Shown here: positions 1 through 8,402 of the stretch, piece after piece
Layout of the letters: each line of letters begins with the position of its first letter
Position numbering within the stretch: position 1 is the first letter of the stretch
Made by a program: the position numbers and the translations under genes
Origin: CAZYBU01 sp964645775
GTDB taxonomy: Bacteria; Spirochaetota; UBA4802; UBA5550
Length of the DNA: 43,038 nt
Direction of reading: 5' to 3'
Assembly: GCA_964645775.1 (NCBI GenBank)
Contig: CAZYBU010000030.1
Location: 1-43,038 of the forward strand
Notes under the pieces: generated by a model
Told to the model about the DNA's origin: nothing
The model's input: the letters and a program-made list of their open reading frames with translations, nothing else
Database searches by the model: none

Positions 1-34
1 GGACCGTCACCGGTATACCACCGCACCACCAAGC

Positions 35-55
35 GTGCGCCCATGCCGGGCGCAC
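35..55. other. Perfect inverted repeat near the left edge
   Basis: GTGCGCCC (35-42) and GGGCGCAC (48-55) form a perfect 8-bp stem around a 5-base loop. The stem is GC-rich and lies directly before the terminator-like palindrome at 57-87. It may belong to the 3' end of a plus-strand transcript coming from outside the window, but it has no T-tract of its own on the plus strand. Its role is not known. Confidence 0.4.
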
Positions 56-56
56 T

Positions 57-87
57 AAAAAAAGGATCCTGCAGGGACCCTTTTTTT
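57..87. terminator. Bidirectional intrinsic terminator
   Basis: Seven A's, a GC-rich imperfect stem (GGATCC against GGGACC around TGCA) and seven T's make a palindrome that reads as a rho-independent terminator on both strands. On the minus strand it lies 15 bases beyond the stop of the Hpt gene. On the plus strand it would end a transcript entering from the left. Confidence 0.7.
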
Positions 88-102
88 GTATCAAGAAGAA
101 AA

Positions 103-462
103 CTACAGAATACTCGACTTACCCATGAGCTCGTTCATCGCAGCCTTAAGATTTTCCACCTCGATCTTCAGCTTTTCGAAGGCCTCAGGTGCCTTTGAGA
201 GATCTCCCGTTTTTCCGATCTTCTCCAGGTTAAGGGCAGCTTCGAAGGCCCTTGTGGCCGAAAAGTTGGATACCGCTCCTTTCAGGGTGTGGGCTGTTTT
301 GCCTACCATGGTCGCGTCCCCTGAAGAAAGGGCTGAATCGATCTTCTCCAGAAGTGAAACAGAGTCATTGAGGAATATCTCTGTTAATTCCCTGAAAAGG
401 TCCATATCTCCATCAAGACGGTCATTCAATTCTTCCCGGTTTATATAATCGTCAACATTCAT
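103..462 (-). CDS. Stand-alone Hpt (histidine phosphotransfer) protein
   Basis: This 119-residue protein is a single Hpt domain with no catalytic or receiver domain attached. The phosphoacceptor histidine is H58 in the motif AHTLKGAVSNF, followed by the conserved K-G pair, and the rest is predicted to be amphipathic helices typical of a four-helix bundle. Such proteins shuttle phosphate between hybrid histidine kinases and response regulators in the cytoplasm. It lies 99 bases downstream of a methyltransferase gene on the same strand and ends just before a terminator. No kinase is adjacent; the nearest in the window is the hybrid kinase at 16883-19861, which already carries its own Hpt domain, so the partner is unknown. 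No strong ribosome binding site precedes the ATG. Confidence 0.85.
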   Translation of the reverse strand: MNVDDYINREELNDRLDGDMDLFRELTEIFLNDSVSLLEKIDSALSSGDATMVGKTAHTLKGAVSNFSATRAFEAALNLEKIGKTGDLSKAPEAFEKLKIEVENLKAAMNELMGKSSIL

Positions 463-561
463 ATTGCGTACCCGGAATCCTAATATATATTTCTCAAACC
501 AGCATGCTATTTATAAGCCTATCAACTTCCGGAAGCAAACGTCAAACTTTTTTTCACCGCC

Positions 562-1290
562 TTAAAACCTGAAAAGGTAATCTACATGCAATGCCCGGTG
601 GGTCCATCTATTATCGTTTTCCCTGCTGCAGTTTTCCCTCAGGTAATTCTCGATCTTCTCCTTTAAAGACACGTCGACCTTCAGGTGATGAATATAGTAG
701 GATACCTCGTTCTGAAGATCATCAAAGGTGAAGCTCCTCTCCTGCTCGATAAAACGAACCGCGGGTTTGATTTCCATGCTTTTAAAAATTTGTGGAAGAT
801 CATCCCCCTGGAGTTTACGGGAGCCCTGAATTCCCAGGTGTTTCCGCAGGCCCAGAGAAATGGAGCGGGTCCTGGATTCCGATCGCACCACAACCAGTGC
901 CAGATCTGATTTCTTTTTCATTTTGACCAGAGCCTCCCCCGGTTCATCCATGGGATAAAGAGAATGGAGGGAGACCGAAGCGTCAACGGATGGGCCATCC
1001 CAATCCTCCCAGGTTGATTGCTGAAAATCTATGGAAAGATCAATGCCTTCGATTTTCTCCCTGAATATCTCAAGCATGGCCCCGGCCGGCTCAACAGCCG
1101 TAACGTGAAATCCTTTTTTCGCCAGAGGTATGGCCAGAAACCCGGTCCCGGCACCTACATCGATAACGGACCGACAACCGGCAAGTTCTCCTGTGATTTC
1201 CGGAACAAAGACACCCGGGTACCCTTCCCCGGAAAGCCTTTCCTCATAGGTTCGGGCATAATCGATGTCATAAAAACGCACGTCAACCAA
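562..1290 (-). CDS. Class I SAM-dependent methyltransferase
   Basis: The 242-residue protein carries the SAM-binding motif I (VIDVGAGTGFLAIP, about residues 42-55) and an acidic residue at the end of strand 2 (VEPAGAM, E67), the hallmarks of a Rossmann-fold class I methyltransferase. The C-terminal half has no motif I can assign to a substrate, so the acceptor (small molecule, protein or RNA) is unknown. The open frame begins with TTG at 1290; GTG at 1281 is an alternative start and neither has a good ribosome binding site. It is divergent from nadK and upstream of the Hpt gene on the same strand, perhaps co-transcribed. Confidence 0.75.
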   Translation of the reverse strand: MVDVRFYDIDYARTYEERLSGEGYPGVFVPEITGELAGCRSVIDVGAGTGFLAIPLAKKGFHVTAVEPAGAMLEIFREKIEGIDLSIDFQQSTWEDWDGPSVDASVSLHSLYPMDEPGEALVKMKKKSDLALVVVRSESRTRSISLGLRKHLGIQGSRKLQGDDLPQIFKSMEIKPAVRFIEQERSFTFDDLQNEVSYYIHHLKVDVSLKEKIENYLRENCSRENDNRWTHRALHVDYLFRF

Positions 1291-1425
1291 CCCAGAAAAA
1301 ACTCTTTACGTTGCGCCCCTTACCGGCGTGTACTAGTTAGAAGAAAGTCTCAAGATTGATCTGTCCAGTTAATTATGCCACGGATCTCCGATAATAGAAA
1401 TTTCGGAAATATAAAGGAACAGCAG

Positions 1426-2283
1426 ATGATTACGACCGTTTCGATAAATTTCAGAATAGATGACGAGGGAATTTTACCGGTCCTGGTCGAGGTTGTCGAT
1501 TATCTTGAGAAGAAGGGTCGGAAGGTTTACCTTCCGGACCACGAACTCATCCAGGACCATCCACTTTCCAGGCTTATTACGGACCGCGGAAAGTGTGTAA
1601 ATGAATCTGACCTTGTCATCGTAATAGGAGGAGACGGAACGTTCCTTCTCACGGCCCGTGAATTCGCGGGGACCGGAACACCGATATTCGGAATAAATCG
1701 TGGTCGTCTCGGTTTTTTGACGGAGTTCAATCCCCATGAATACCTTGCCTACCTGGAGGAGACCCTGGAAGGCAGGTGCCAGATATCCAAACGTATTGTC
1801 ATGGAAGCGCAGATAATCCGTTCCGGCACAATTTCCGGTTCCACTTCTTTTATCAATGACGCGGTTATCTCCAAAGGCTCTTTCTCCCGTCCCATACAGA
1901 TTTCCCTGAGTGTGGACGGATCCTTTATTACTTCCTATTCCGGTGACGGTCTTATCGTATCCACCGCAACAGGGTCCACGGCCTATTCTCTCTCTGCCGG
2001 AGGACCGATCGTAACTCCTTCCGTCCATGATTACCTGATGACCCCTGTCTGTCCCCATACCCTGGGATTACGTCCCATGGTCCTGGCCGATACATCGGTC
2101 CTGGAGGCCCGGGTCCGCTCTTCCTTTCAGAATTTATTATTGACAATCGATGGGCAGGAAGCTATGACCATGGGTGAAGAAGACATAATACGTTTTCAGA
2201 AAATCGACCAGTGTATTCGCCTGGTCAGCCATCCCGAAAAGAGCTATCATGACATTCTCCGGGAGAAATTTGGGTGGGGTTAA
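1426..2283 (+). CDS. nadK: NAD kinase
   Basis: NAD kinase phosphorylates NAD+ with ATP or polyphosphate to give NADP+ in the cytoplasm. The 285-residue product has the catalytic GGDGTFLL motif (residues 68-75, D70), the NRGRLGFL segment, and the glycine-rich TGSTAYSLSAGGPI motif followed by the P-HTL-RP segment, all diagnostic of the PpnK/NadK family. The length is normal. I chose ATG 1426 because AAAGGA sits about 9 bases upstream; an in-frame ATG at 1375 would add 17 residues not expected in the family. It begins a plus-strand run and is followed 14 bases later by recN, a pairing that is common in bacteria. Confidence 0.95.
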   Translation: MITTVSINFRIDDEGILPVLVEVVDYLEKKGRKVYLPDHELIQDHPLSRLITDRGKCVNESDLVIVIGGDGTFLLTAREFAGTGTPIFGINRGRLGFLTEFNPHEYLAYLEETLEGRCQISKRIVMEAQIIRSGTISGSTSFINDAVISKGSFSRPIQISLSVDGSFITSYSGDGLIVSTATGSTAYSLSAGGPIVTPSVHDYLMTPVCPHTLGLRPMVLADTSVLEARVRSSFQNLLLTIDGQEAMTMGEEDIIRFQKIDQCIRLVSHPEKSYHDILREKFGWG

Positions 2284-2297
2284 GGATGTAGCCTTCC

Positions 2298-4004
2298 ATG
2301 CTGCTGGAACTGAAGATTAAGAATTTCATTATCATCGAAGACCTGAGCCTGGAATTCGGCCAGGGCCTCAATATATTCTCCGGTGAAACCGGGGCCGGTA
2401 AGTCGATCCTTATTGACGCCATATCCGGTATCCTGGGTGAGAAGATGACCACAAACCAGATCCGGGGAGGATACGAGAAGGCCACCCTGGAGGGTATCTT
2501 TGATATTAGCGACCAGCTTAGGGTCCGGGAGATACTGGAGGAGTCGGGAGTGGACGTGGATGAGCCGACCCTCATACTTAAAAGAGAACTTTACGCAAGC
2601 GGTAGGGGACGATGTTTCGCCAATGGTTCCCAGATACCGGTCTCCAAACTCAAGACCATCGGGGAGTATCTCATCGATATCCACGGCCAGAACGAGCATC
2701 AATCCATTGTCAAGGTCTCCCGCCACAGGGAGCTACTCGACAGTTTCGCCGGGACAACGGCCCTGGTCGAAGTGGTCCGTGACCTGCACTCCCGCCTTGG
2801 CGAGATCCGGGACCGGCTGGAGTCCTTCGAAATAGACGAGAAGGAGAAGGCCAGGCGAATCGAGTTCAACAACTTCGCCGTGAAAGAGATCGAGGCCGCC
2901 TCCCTTACTCCGGGAGAGGAAGAAGAGCTGAAGAACGAATCGAACCTTCTCTCTAACGCCGAAAAACTCTTCCAGGAGATAAACTCCTCGGCCCGCTTCA
3001 TGAACGGAGAGGGAGGCGTTCTCCAGAAATTGAAAATGACCGAAACCTCACTGGCACGAATCTCAGAATACGACCCGGAGATATCCGGTATCCTGGAGGC
3101 GATACGGGAATCCTACTATGCCCTGGAGGACGCTGGCGCCTTCCTTCGAAATTACGAGAACTCCATCGATTTTTCTCCTGAACGGATCAACGCCGTTGAA
3201 GAACGTTTATCCCTTATATCCACACTGAAGAAAAAATACGGGGACACCCTGGATGAGATCCTTGAATACGCGGATAAGGCGAAACGGGAGATCGACGCCA
3301 TATCCTCAAGCGAGGAGGAGATGGAGAAACTCCGGGAAGAGCAGAAGAAGCTGAACCGGGAGGCCCGGGACAGGGCCCTGGAACTGTCACAGAAAAGGAA
3401 GGAAGGAGCCCGGGATTTAGAGGCCCGGGTCATGAAGGAACTCTCTGACCTTGCCATGGAAGGCACGGAATTCCGCATATCCATCACCCAGGAAGAGACT
3501 CCCGATGGTGAGATCGAGTCTGGCAACCGCAGGTATGCCCTCTATCCCCACGGCATGGACCGGGTAGAATTTTTACTCTCCGCCAACCGGGGCCAGGATC
3601 TGCGCCCGTTAAGGAAGATAGCCTCAGGGGGGGAACTCTCCCGTATTATGCTGGCCCTGAAAAACGTCATTCTTTCTCAGGACATTGTGAGCACCCTGAT
3701 TTTTGACGAGGTCGACGCCGGAATTGGAGGCAAGACCGCTGACATCGTAGGCAGAAAGCTGAAGACCCTTTCCAATAACAGCCAGGTCCTTCTTATTACT
3801 CATCTTCCCCAGATCGCAGCCATGTCAGACAGCCATTACCAGGTCCAGAAGCATGACTCCACGAACCGGACCACCACCGGTGTGAATCGACTGAAACGGA
3901 AAGAGAAGATCCGGGAGATAGCCCGAATGCTGGCTGGTGAGGAGATCACGGAAACATCCCTCCAGCACGCGGAAGATCTGGTGGCCCGGGCAGAGGGACG
4001 CTGA
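2298..4004 (+). CDS. recN: DNA repair protein RecN
   Basis: RecN is an SMC-like ATPase that acts at DNA double-strand breaks during recombinational repair. The 568-residue product has an N-terminal Walker A (GETGAGKS, residues 29-36), two long charged coiled-coil stretches in the middle (about 160-370), and a C-terminal ABC signature (SGGELSRI) followed by Walker B and D-loop (LIFDEVDAGIGG). Length and domain order are those of full-length RecN. It follows nadK by 14 bases and is followed by the putative metallopeptidase after 3 bases, so the three are probably one transcript. In many bacteria recN is SOS-controlled; I did not identify a LexA box here. Confidence 0.96.
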   Translation: MLLELKIKNFIIIEDLSLEFGQGLNIFSGETGAGKSILIDAISGILGEKMTTNQIRGGYEKATLEGIFDISDQLRVREILEESGVDVDEPTLILKRELYASGRGRCFANGSQIPVSKLKTIGEYLIDIHGQNEHQSIVKVSRHRELLDSFAGTTALVEVVRDLHSRLGEIRDRLESFEIDEKEKARRIEFNNFAVKEIEAASLTPGEEEELKNESNLLSNAEKLFQEINSSARFMNGEGGVLQKLKMTETSLARISEYDPEISGILEAIRESYYALEDAGAFLRNYENSIDFSPERINAVEERLSLISTLKKKYGDTLDEILEYADKAKREIDAISSSEEEMEKLREEQKKLNREARDRALELSQKRKEGARDLEARVMKELSDLAMEGTEFRISITQEETPDGEIESGNRRYALYPHGMDRVEFLLSANRGQDLRPLRKIASGGELSRIMLALKNVILSQDIVSTLIFDEVDAGIGGKTADIVGRKLKTLSNNSQVLLITHLPQIAAMSDSHYQVQKHDSTNRTTTGVNRLKRKEKIREIARMLAGEEITETSLQHAEDLVARAEGR

Positions 4005-4007
4005 GCA

Positions 4008-4610
4008 TTGGCACAGAAAGAGACAATGAACCTGACGGACACCCTTACCCTGATTATCGGGGAGATCGTTTCCACCGTTCCCCTCTTTCGGCACATAGAC
4101 CTGAATCGCTGTGCTGTTTGTCTCTCCTCGAATCGTTCCGGATCCCGGGGCGGCACTTTCGGTAAACTGGTCCCCCTCAGATTCGAGGGAGGAAGCCGCG
4201 TCATACGCTACAGGGGCTGTTATTACCGCATGCCCGGCGTCAATCTGGAAGAGAGGGAACTGCTCTATCTCATCTACTTCTATATGCCCCGTTTCTTCGA
4301 TGCTGAACCGAAGGAGATGATCAAGATCATCTTTCATGAACTGTTTCATATCAGTCCAGAATTCAACGGGGACATCCGCCGTATGGGAGAAAAAAAGGCG
4401 GCCCACGGCCATTCAAAGAAACACTACGATTCCCTCTACGAAAGGGAAGTAGACCCTTTTCATAAATGGATTATGCATACATCCTATTATAAATTTCTTG
4501 CCCTGAATTCCCGGCAACTTGCGGATCAATTTACCCTGAAGGGACTTCGCATTAAGGTTCCCCGTCCCGATCCAGTTCCGGCCCGGGAAGCGGCCCGTCT
4601 CGCTCCATGA
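4008..4610 (+). CDS. Putative zinc metallopeptidase (HExxH protein)
   Basis: A 200-residue soluble protein of unknown function. It has an HExxH zinc-binding motif (HELFH, H110-E111-H114) followed by a conserved-looking ISPEFNGDIRR segment and a histidine cluster (H133, H135) that could supply the third zinc ligand. The arrangement recalls small putative metallopeptidases such as the PhageMetallopep family, but I cannot confirm the family. C36 and C39 near the N-terminus form a CxxC (CAVC) that could bind a metal. The start is TTG at 4008, with GAGGGA about 9 bases upstream; ATG 4026 is the alternative. It lies 3 bases after recN, and its end overlaps the ABC ATPase start by 4 bases, so translational coupling is likely. 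Confidence 0.65.
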   Translation: MAQKETMNLTDTLTLIIGEIVSTVPLFRHIDLNRCAVCLSSNRSGSRGGTFGKLVPLRFEGGSRVIRYRGCYYRMPGVNLEERELLYLIYFYMPRFFDAEPKEMIKIIFHELFHISPEFNGDIRRMGEKKAAHGHSKKHYDSLYEREVDPFHKWIMHTSYYKFLALNSRQLADQFTLKGLRIKVPRPDPVPAREAARLAP

Positions 4611-5398
4611 TTGAACTCAGGGAAGCATCTCTGACCATCGGCGGGTCGGAGATTATTCGAGCTATGAACTGGTCCATCGATTACGATGAAAAATGGGCGC
4701 TATTCGGACGTAACGGTTCCGGTAAGACAAAAATTCTGGAACTGATTACCGGCTACGCCTTCCCCACGACCGGTTCCCTCCGGCGATTCGGAAAACCCCA
4801 TCAGGGAACGGACATTCGTGAAATCCGGAAACACTTCGGATACCTGAGCAGTTTTCTTCGCGAGCGTTTCAAGCCTTCGGAAAGTATCATCGATGTTGTT
4901 CTGTCAGGATTATTTTCAACCATTGGACTTTTCGATCCCGTTACTCAGGGTGAAAGAGAACGGGCGGTCGGTCTTCTGGAGCGGTTCGGTCTTTCCCGCC
5001 GTGCCGATGATCCCATCCAGAACTTTTCCGACGGGGAAAAACAGAAAATTCTTCTTCTCAGGGCCATGATCCGCCAGCCGAAACTTCTGATTCTGGATGA
5101 ACCGGCTGCGAACCTGGACCTTCCCTCCAGGGAAGACCTGCTGGAAACCCTGACCGTCATCGGTCGGGAAACCTCCTGTTCCATGATCTACGTAACTCAT
5201 CATACTGAGGAGATCATTCCCCTGTTCGAAAAAATCTGCATCATTGACCGGGGATCGACAGTTTTTCAGGGACCTGCGGGAGAAGGTCTGACATCAGAAC
5301 GGCTTTCCGTTCTTTTCGGAAGGGAAGTCCAGGTCCATTCTGATGAAGGAAGATACTATACCCACTGCACGCCCGTGAAGAGAACATTTCTTTCTTGA
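4607..5398 (+). CDS. ABC transporter-type ATPase, no membrane partner nearby
   Basis: A single ABC nucleotide-binding domain of 263 residues: Walker A GRNGSGKT (34-41), a signature-like FSDGE (140-144), Walker B LLILDEP (160-166, catalytic E165), D-loop NLD and H-loop histidine in VTHHTEE. The signature deviates from LSGGQ. No permease or binding-protein gene is adjacent, so it may partner with a membrane protein encoded elsewhere or act in the cytoplasm like ModF-type or ABC-F-type proteins. It overlaps the upstream metallopeptidase gene by 4 bases (ATGA), which argues that the two products work together or at least are made in step. The exact substrate or role cannot be told. Confidence 0.85.
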   Translation: MIELREASLTIGGSEIIRAMNWSIDYDEKWALFGRNGSGKTKILELITGYAFPTTGSLRRFGKPHQGTDIREIRKHFGYLSSFLRERFKPSESIIDVVLSGLFSTIGLFDPVTQGERERAVGLLERFGLSRRADDPIQNFSDGEKQKILLLRAMIRQPKLLILDEPAANLDLPSREDLLETLTVIGRETSCSMIYVTHHTEEIIPLFEKICIIDRGSTVFQGPAGEGLTSERLSVLFGREVQVHSDEGRYYTHCTPVKRTFLS

Positions 5399-5438
5399 CG
5401 TTACGATCGCATTACGGAGCTAACTGTTTTCTTAGCCT

Positions 5439-6800
5439 ATGAACGCAACGAGTGAAAAAAACCTCTCCGAGAGTATCCGGAAAAAAGACATTCATGACCT
5501 GACACGTCATCTCCAGGAGCTTGTTCGCATTGATACTTCGGCTCCGGAACAAAACGAAACAGAAGCCGCCCGCTATCTGAAATCCATTTTCGACAAAGAG
5601 GGAATCAAATCAAGAATTCTTGAAGCAATCCCCGGGCGTGGAAACATTATCGCACGGCTCAAGGGTAGCGGTAAAGGGCGGCCCCTGCTTCTCATGAGCC
5701 ATCTGGACGTGGTCCCCGCCTGCAATAATGATGGATGGCTCCATCATCCCTTTAAAGCTAAAATTGACAATGGTTATATCTACGGGCGGGGAACTCTCGA
5801 CTGCAAGAACAGCACGGCTCTCTGGCTTATGGTAATGATACTGATCAAGCGTTCCGGTATCCAGCTTGAAAGGGATATAATATTCTGCGCCACGGCCGAT
5901 GAAGAGACAGGACACACTAATGGAATCAAGTGGCTGGTGGAGAATCACTTTGACCTTATCGACGCGGAAGCGGCCCTTAACGAGGGAGGAGGGTTCGCCC
6001 TCCCCATTTCAGGGATAACCTACTTTCCGATTCAGAACGCGGAGAAAGGAAACCTCTGGACCCGCGTCACGGCCCGGGGCACGGCAGGCCACGGTTCCGT
6101 TCCCCGTAAGGACAACCCGGTCATCCAGATCAGCCGGTTCATTCACCGTGTATCCCGTCAACGTTTCCCCCTTATGCTGACCGACACGGTGTATGAAATG
6201 TTCCGATCCATGCGAAGGGAATCCTCCTCCCTCGTGAGCGCGGCCCTCTGGCTCATGACCCGATCTCTTTTCTCCGATATTCTTCTTTCAACGAGGCTTA
6301 CAAACGAGGAGTTCAACGGGAGCATCCGGGCCATGCTCAGGAACACCATTTCTCCGAACGCAATTTTCGCCCCCTCTGAGCCGAACGTCATACCATCCGA
6401 GGCCTTGGCCCTGGTCGACCTAAGGGTTCTTCCCGGTTACACCATAGATAGAGGGATGCAGCTCATGAGAAAGCTTGCGGGTCCGGATCTAAGCATAGAC
6501 GTTCTCGATGCACAGGAGGCTACTGTCTCTCCCATCAACAGTCTCCTTACGGCCTGTATTGAACGGGCCGTATCTTTGCACGCTCCCCATGCCCGGACCA
6601 TGCCATTTTTATTGACAGGAGTAAGCGACGCCTGTTTCCTGAGACCAATGGGCATCCAGGTTTACGGGTTTACTCCACTCCTTGAGATCGATGATATCTC
6701 CCTCACCCATGGAGTGAACGAGCGTATATCTCTGGCCAGCCTGGAATTCGGCCTTCGGGTCAGCCTTGATATCGTTTCACAATACATCCGCATCAACTGA
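5439..6800 (+). CDS. M20 family metallopeptidase (carboxypeptidase/deacylase)
   Basis: M20 enzymes are cytoplasmic di-zinc hydrolases of peptides or N-acylated amino acids. The 453-residue product shows the expected ligands: SHLDVVP (H88, catalytic D90), GRGTLDCKN (D121), ADEETGH (E155/E156), a further acidic position at E182 (NEGGG), and a C-terminal histidine in LTHGVNE. The length fits the carboxypeptidase PM20D1/CPS1-like subgroup, with a dimerisation domain inserted in the middle. It is followed 24 bases later by a sodium:solute symporter, so uptake and hydrolysis of the same class of compound is possible, but this is inference. There is no clear ribosome binding site before ATG 5439. 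Confidence 0.9.
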   Translation: MNATSEKNLSESIRKKDIHDLTRHLQELVRIDTSAPEQNETEAARYLKSIFDKEGIKSRILEAIPGRGNIIARLKGSGKGRPLLLMSHLDVVPACNNDGWLHHPFKAKIDNGYIYGRGTLDCKNSTALWLMVMILIKRSGIQLERDIIFCATADEETGHTNGIKWLVENHFDLIDAEAALNEGGGFALPISGITYFPIQNAEKGNLWTRVTARGTAGHGSVPRKDNPVIQISRFIHRVSRQRFPLMLTDTVYEMFRSMRRESSSLVSAALWLMTRSLFSDILLSTRLTNEEFNGSIRAMLRNTISPNAIFAPSEPNVIPSEALALVDLRVLPGYTIDRGMQLMRKLAGPDLSIDVLDAQEATVSPINSLLTACIERAVSLHAPHARTMPFLLTGVSDACFLRPMGIQVYGFTPLLEIDDISLTHGVNERISLASLEFGLRVSLDIVSQYIRIN

Positions 6801-6824
6801 ATAAACATAAGGGGGACTCCGCCT

Positions 6825-8279
6825 ATGTGGTCCATCATTCTTCTTACCATCTTCTTCATAGCTATGATCGTTATCGGTCTCTGGGGCATGAAGAAGACCT
6901 CTTCCCTGAACGACTTCTTTCTTGGAAGCAGATCTATCGGTCCCTGGGTTAGTGCTATAGCCTACGGAACATCCTATTTCTCCGCGGTTCTTTTTATCGG
7001 TTTCGCGGGTAAACTCGGCTGGGGTTTCGGCCTGAACGCACTCTGGATAGCTGCTGGTAACGCCCTCATCGGTTCACTGGGAGCATGGCTGGTTCTCGGG
7101 CGCAGGACACGTATCATGACTCAGAATCTGGACGTTATGACTATGCCCGAATTTTTGCAGGAGCGTTTCGAAGGTAAGAATATAAAGATTTATTCAGCCA
7201 TACTGATTTTTATCTTTCTTCTTCCCTACTCAGCCTCCGTATTCAAGGGCCTGGGGCATCTATTTGAGATCAATTTCAACATCTCCTACGACGTGGCCCT
7301 TCTCATCATGATTGCCCTTACCGGTTTTTACCTGGTCCTCGGAGGATACTTCGCCATCACCCTTACGGATTTCATTCAGGGAATCATTATGGTTGTCGGT
7401 TCCATAGCCATGATCGCGGTCCTTATGAATGACGGTGGGGGAGTCACTGTCATGATAGAGAAAATCAACCAGGGATATAAGGCGAACATCGGATCACCTG
7501 GCACAAGCCATTATATTATGCTCGCGGCCCTTGTCTTTATGACCTCATTTGGAGTCTGGGGCCTCCCTCAGATGGTTCAGAAATATTACGCCATACGTGA
7601 CGAGAAAGTTATCCGAACCGCGGCCTGGGTCACAACCGCTTTCGCCATTATTGTGGTCTTCGCCGCCTATCTGAACGGCGCCATGACCCACGCATTCTAT
7701 GACGCTGTGCCTCTGGTAAACGGGAAACCGGCCTTCGATACGCTGATACCGGATTTATTGAAGAGTCATCTTCCGGCCGGCCTCATGGCACTTATTCTTC
7801 TCCTGGTCCTTTCGGCATCCATGTCGACCCTCTCCTCCCTGGTTCTGGTCTCTTCCTCGTCCGTGGCCATCGATCTCTACAAAGGTCACATCAATCCGCA
7901 GGTCACCAAAGACAATTCCCTTATGATGATGAGGTTCCTGAGCGGTCTGTTTATCATCATCTCTTACTTTATCGCGAAATTCAAAATCGCCATTATTGTC
8001 ACACTCATGGCTCTCTCCTGGGGTGTCGTGGCTGGTTCCTTCATGGCCCCCTATATCTTTGCCCTCTACTGGAAAAGAACGACAAGAACCGCAGTCTGGG
8101 CCGGTATGCTCTCGGGCGGTCTCACGACGGTTGTCCTCTTTTTTGTTCTGGGAGCATCAAAGTCACCCATCGCTTCATCCCTGGGTATGATCGTTCCCTT
8201 CCTGGTCACCCCTGTGGTGAGCATAATGACCTCACCCCCTTCAAAGGAGATACTCGATCGTTCTTTCGATGGTATTTGA
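6825..8279 (+). CDS. Sodium:solute symporter (SSS family)
   Basis: This is a 484-residue inner-membrane protein with about 13 hydrophobic segments and an early SLNDFFLGSRSIGPW-type segment after the first membrane helix, which is characteristic of the SSS/PutP family of sodium-driven symporters. A further SSS hallmark is the serine-rich stretch SASMSTLSSLVLVSSSS around residues 335-351, which lies in the region that contributes sodium ligands in family members. The substrate cannot be read from the sequence. AAGGGGGA lies upstream of the ATG at proper distance. It follows the M20 peptidase by 24 bases and ends in front of a strong terminator, so it closes the transcript. Confidence 0.9.
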   Translation: MWSIILLTIFFIAMIVIGLWGMKKTSSLNDFFLGSRSIGPWVSAIAYGTSYFSAVLFIGFAGKLGWGFGLNALWIAAGNALIGSLGAWLVLGRRTRIMTQNLDVMTMPEFLQERFEGKNIKIYSAILIFIFLLPYSASVFKGLGHLFEINFNISYDVALLIMIALTGFYLVLGGYFAITLTDFIQGIIMVVGSIAMIAVLMNDGGGVTVMIEKINQGYKANIGSPGTSHYIMLAALVFMTSFGVWGLPQMVQKYYAIRDEKVIRTAAWVTTAFAIIVVFAAYLNGAMTHAFYDAVPLVNGKPAFDTLIPDLLKSHLPAGLMALILLLVLSASMSTLSSLVLVSSSSVAIDLYKGHINPQVTKDNSLMMMRFLSGLFIIISYFIAKFKIAIIVTLMALSWGVVAGSFMAPYIFALYWKRTTRTAVWAGMLSGGLTTVVLFFVLGASKSPIASSLGMIVPFLVTPVVSIMTSPPSKEILDRSFDGI

Positions 8280-8300
8280 TTAAATATACAGACGGCAGAG

Positions 8301-8333
8301 AAAAAACTCCCGGTTTTACTCCGGGAGTTTTTT
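8301..8333 (+). terminator. Strong intrinsic terminator
   Basis: A perfect 13-bp inverted repeat, AAAAAACTCCCGG (8301-8313) and CCGGGAGTTTTTT (8321-8333), surrounds a 7-base loop. The GC core with a T-run is a textbook rho-independent terminator. It lies 22 bases after the stop codon of the SSS symporter. Confidence 0.9.
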
Positions 8334-8342
8334 ATTTTACAA

Positions 8343-8371
8343 TAGACAATGCCGCAGGGGAACCGTATAGT
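8343..8371 (+). promoter_or_regulatory. Sigma-70-type promoter of the YfcC-like gene
   Basis: A -35 box TAGACA (8343-8348) and a -10 box TATAGT (8366-8371) are separated by exactly 17 bases; each matches the consensus at 5 of 6 positions. Transcription would begin near 8378, just before the ribosome binding site AAAGGAGG (8386-8393). This places the in-frame ATG at 8349 inside the promoter and supports the later start at 8403. Confidence 0.6.
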
Positions 8372-8402
8372 GCGCCTATTCACGGAAAGGAGGATGGAGA
8401 CT

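Noticed and set aside
2..58. Short plus-strand frame ending TAA at 56-58 at the left edge
   Set aside because: Only 18 residues are visible, overlapping a GC stem-loop; too little to call a gene.
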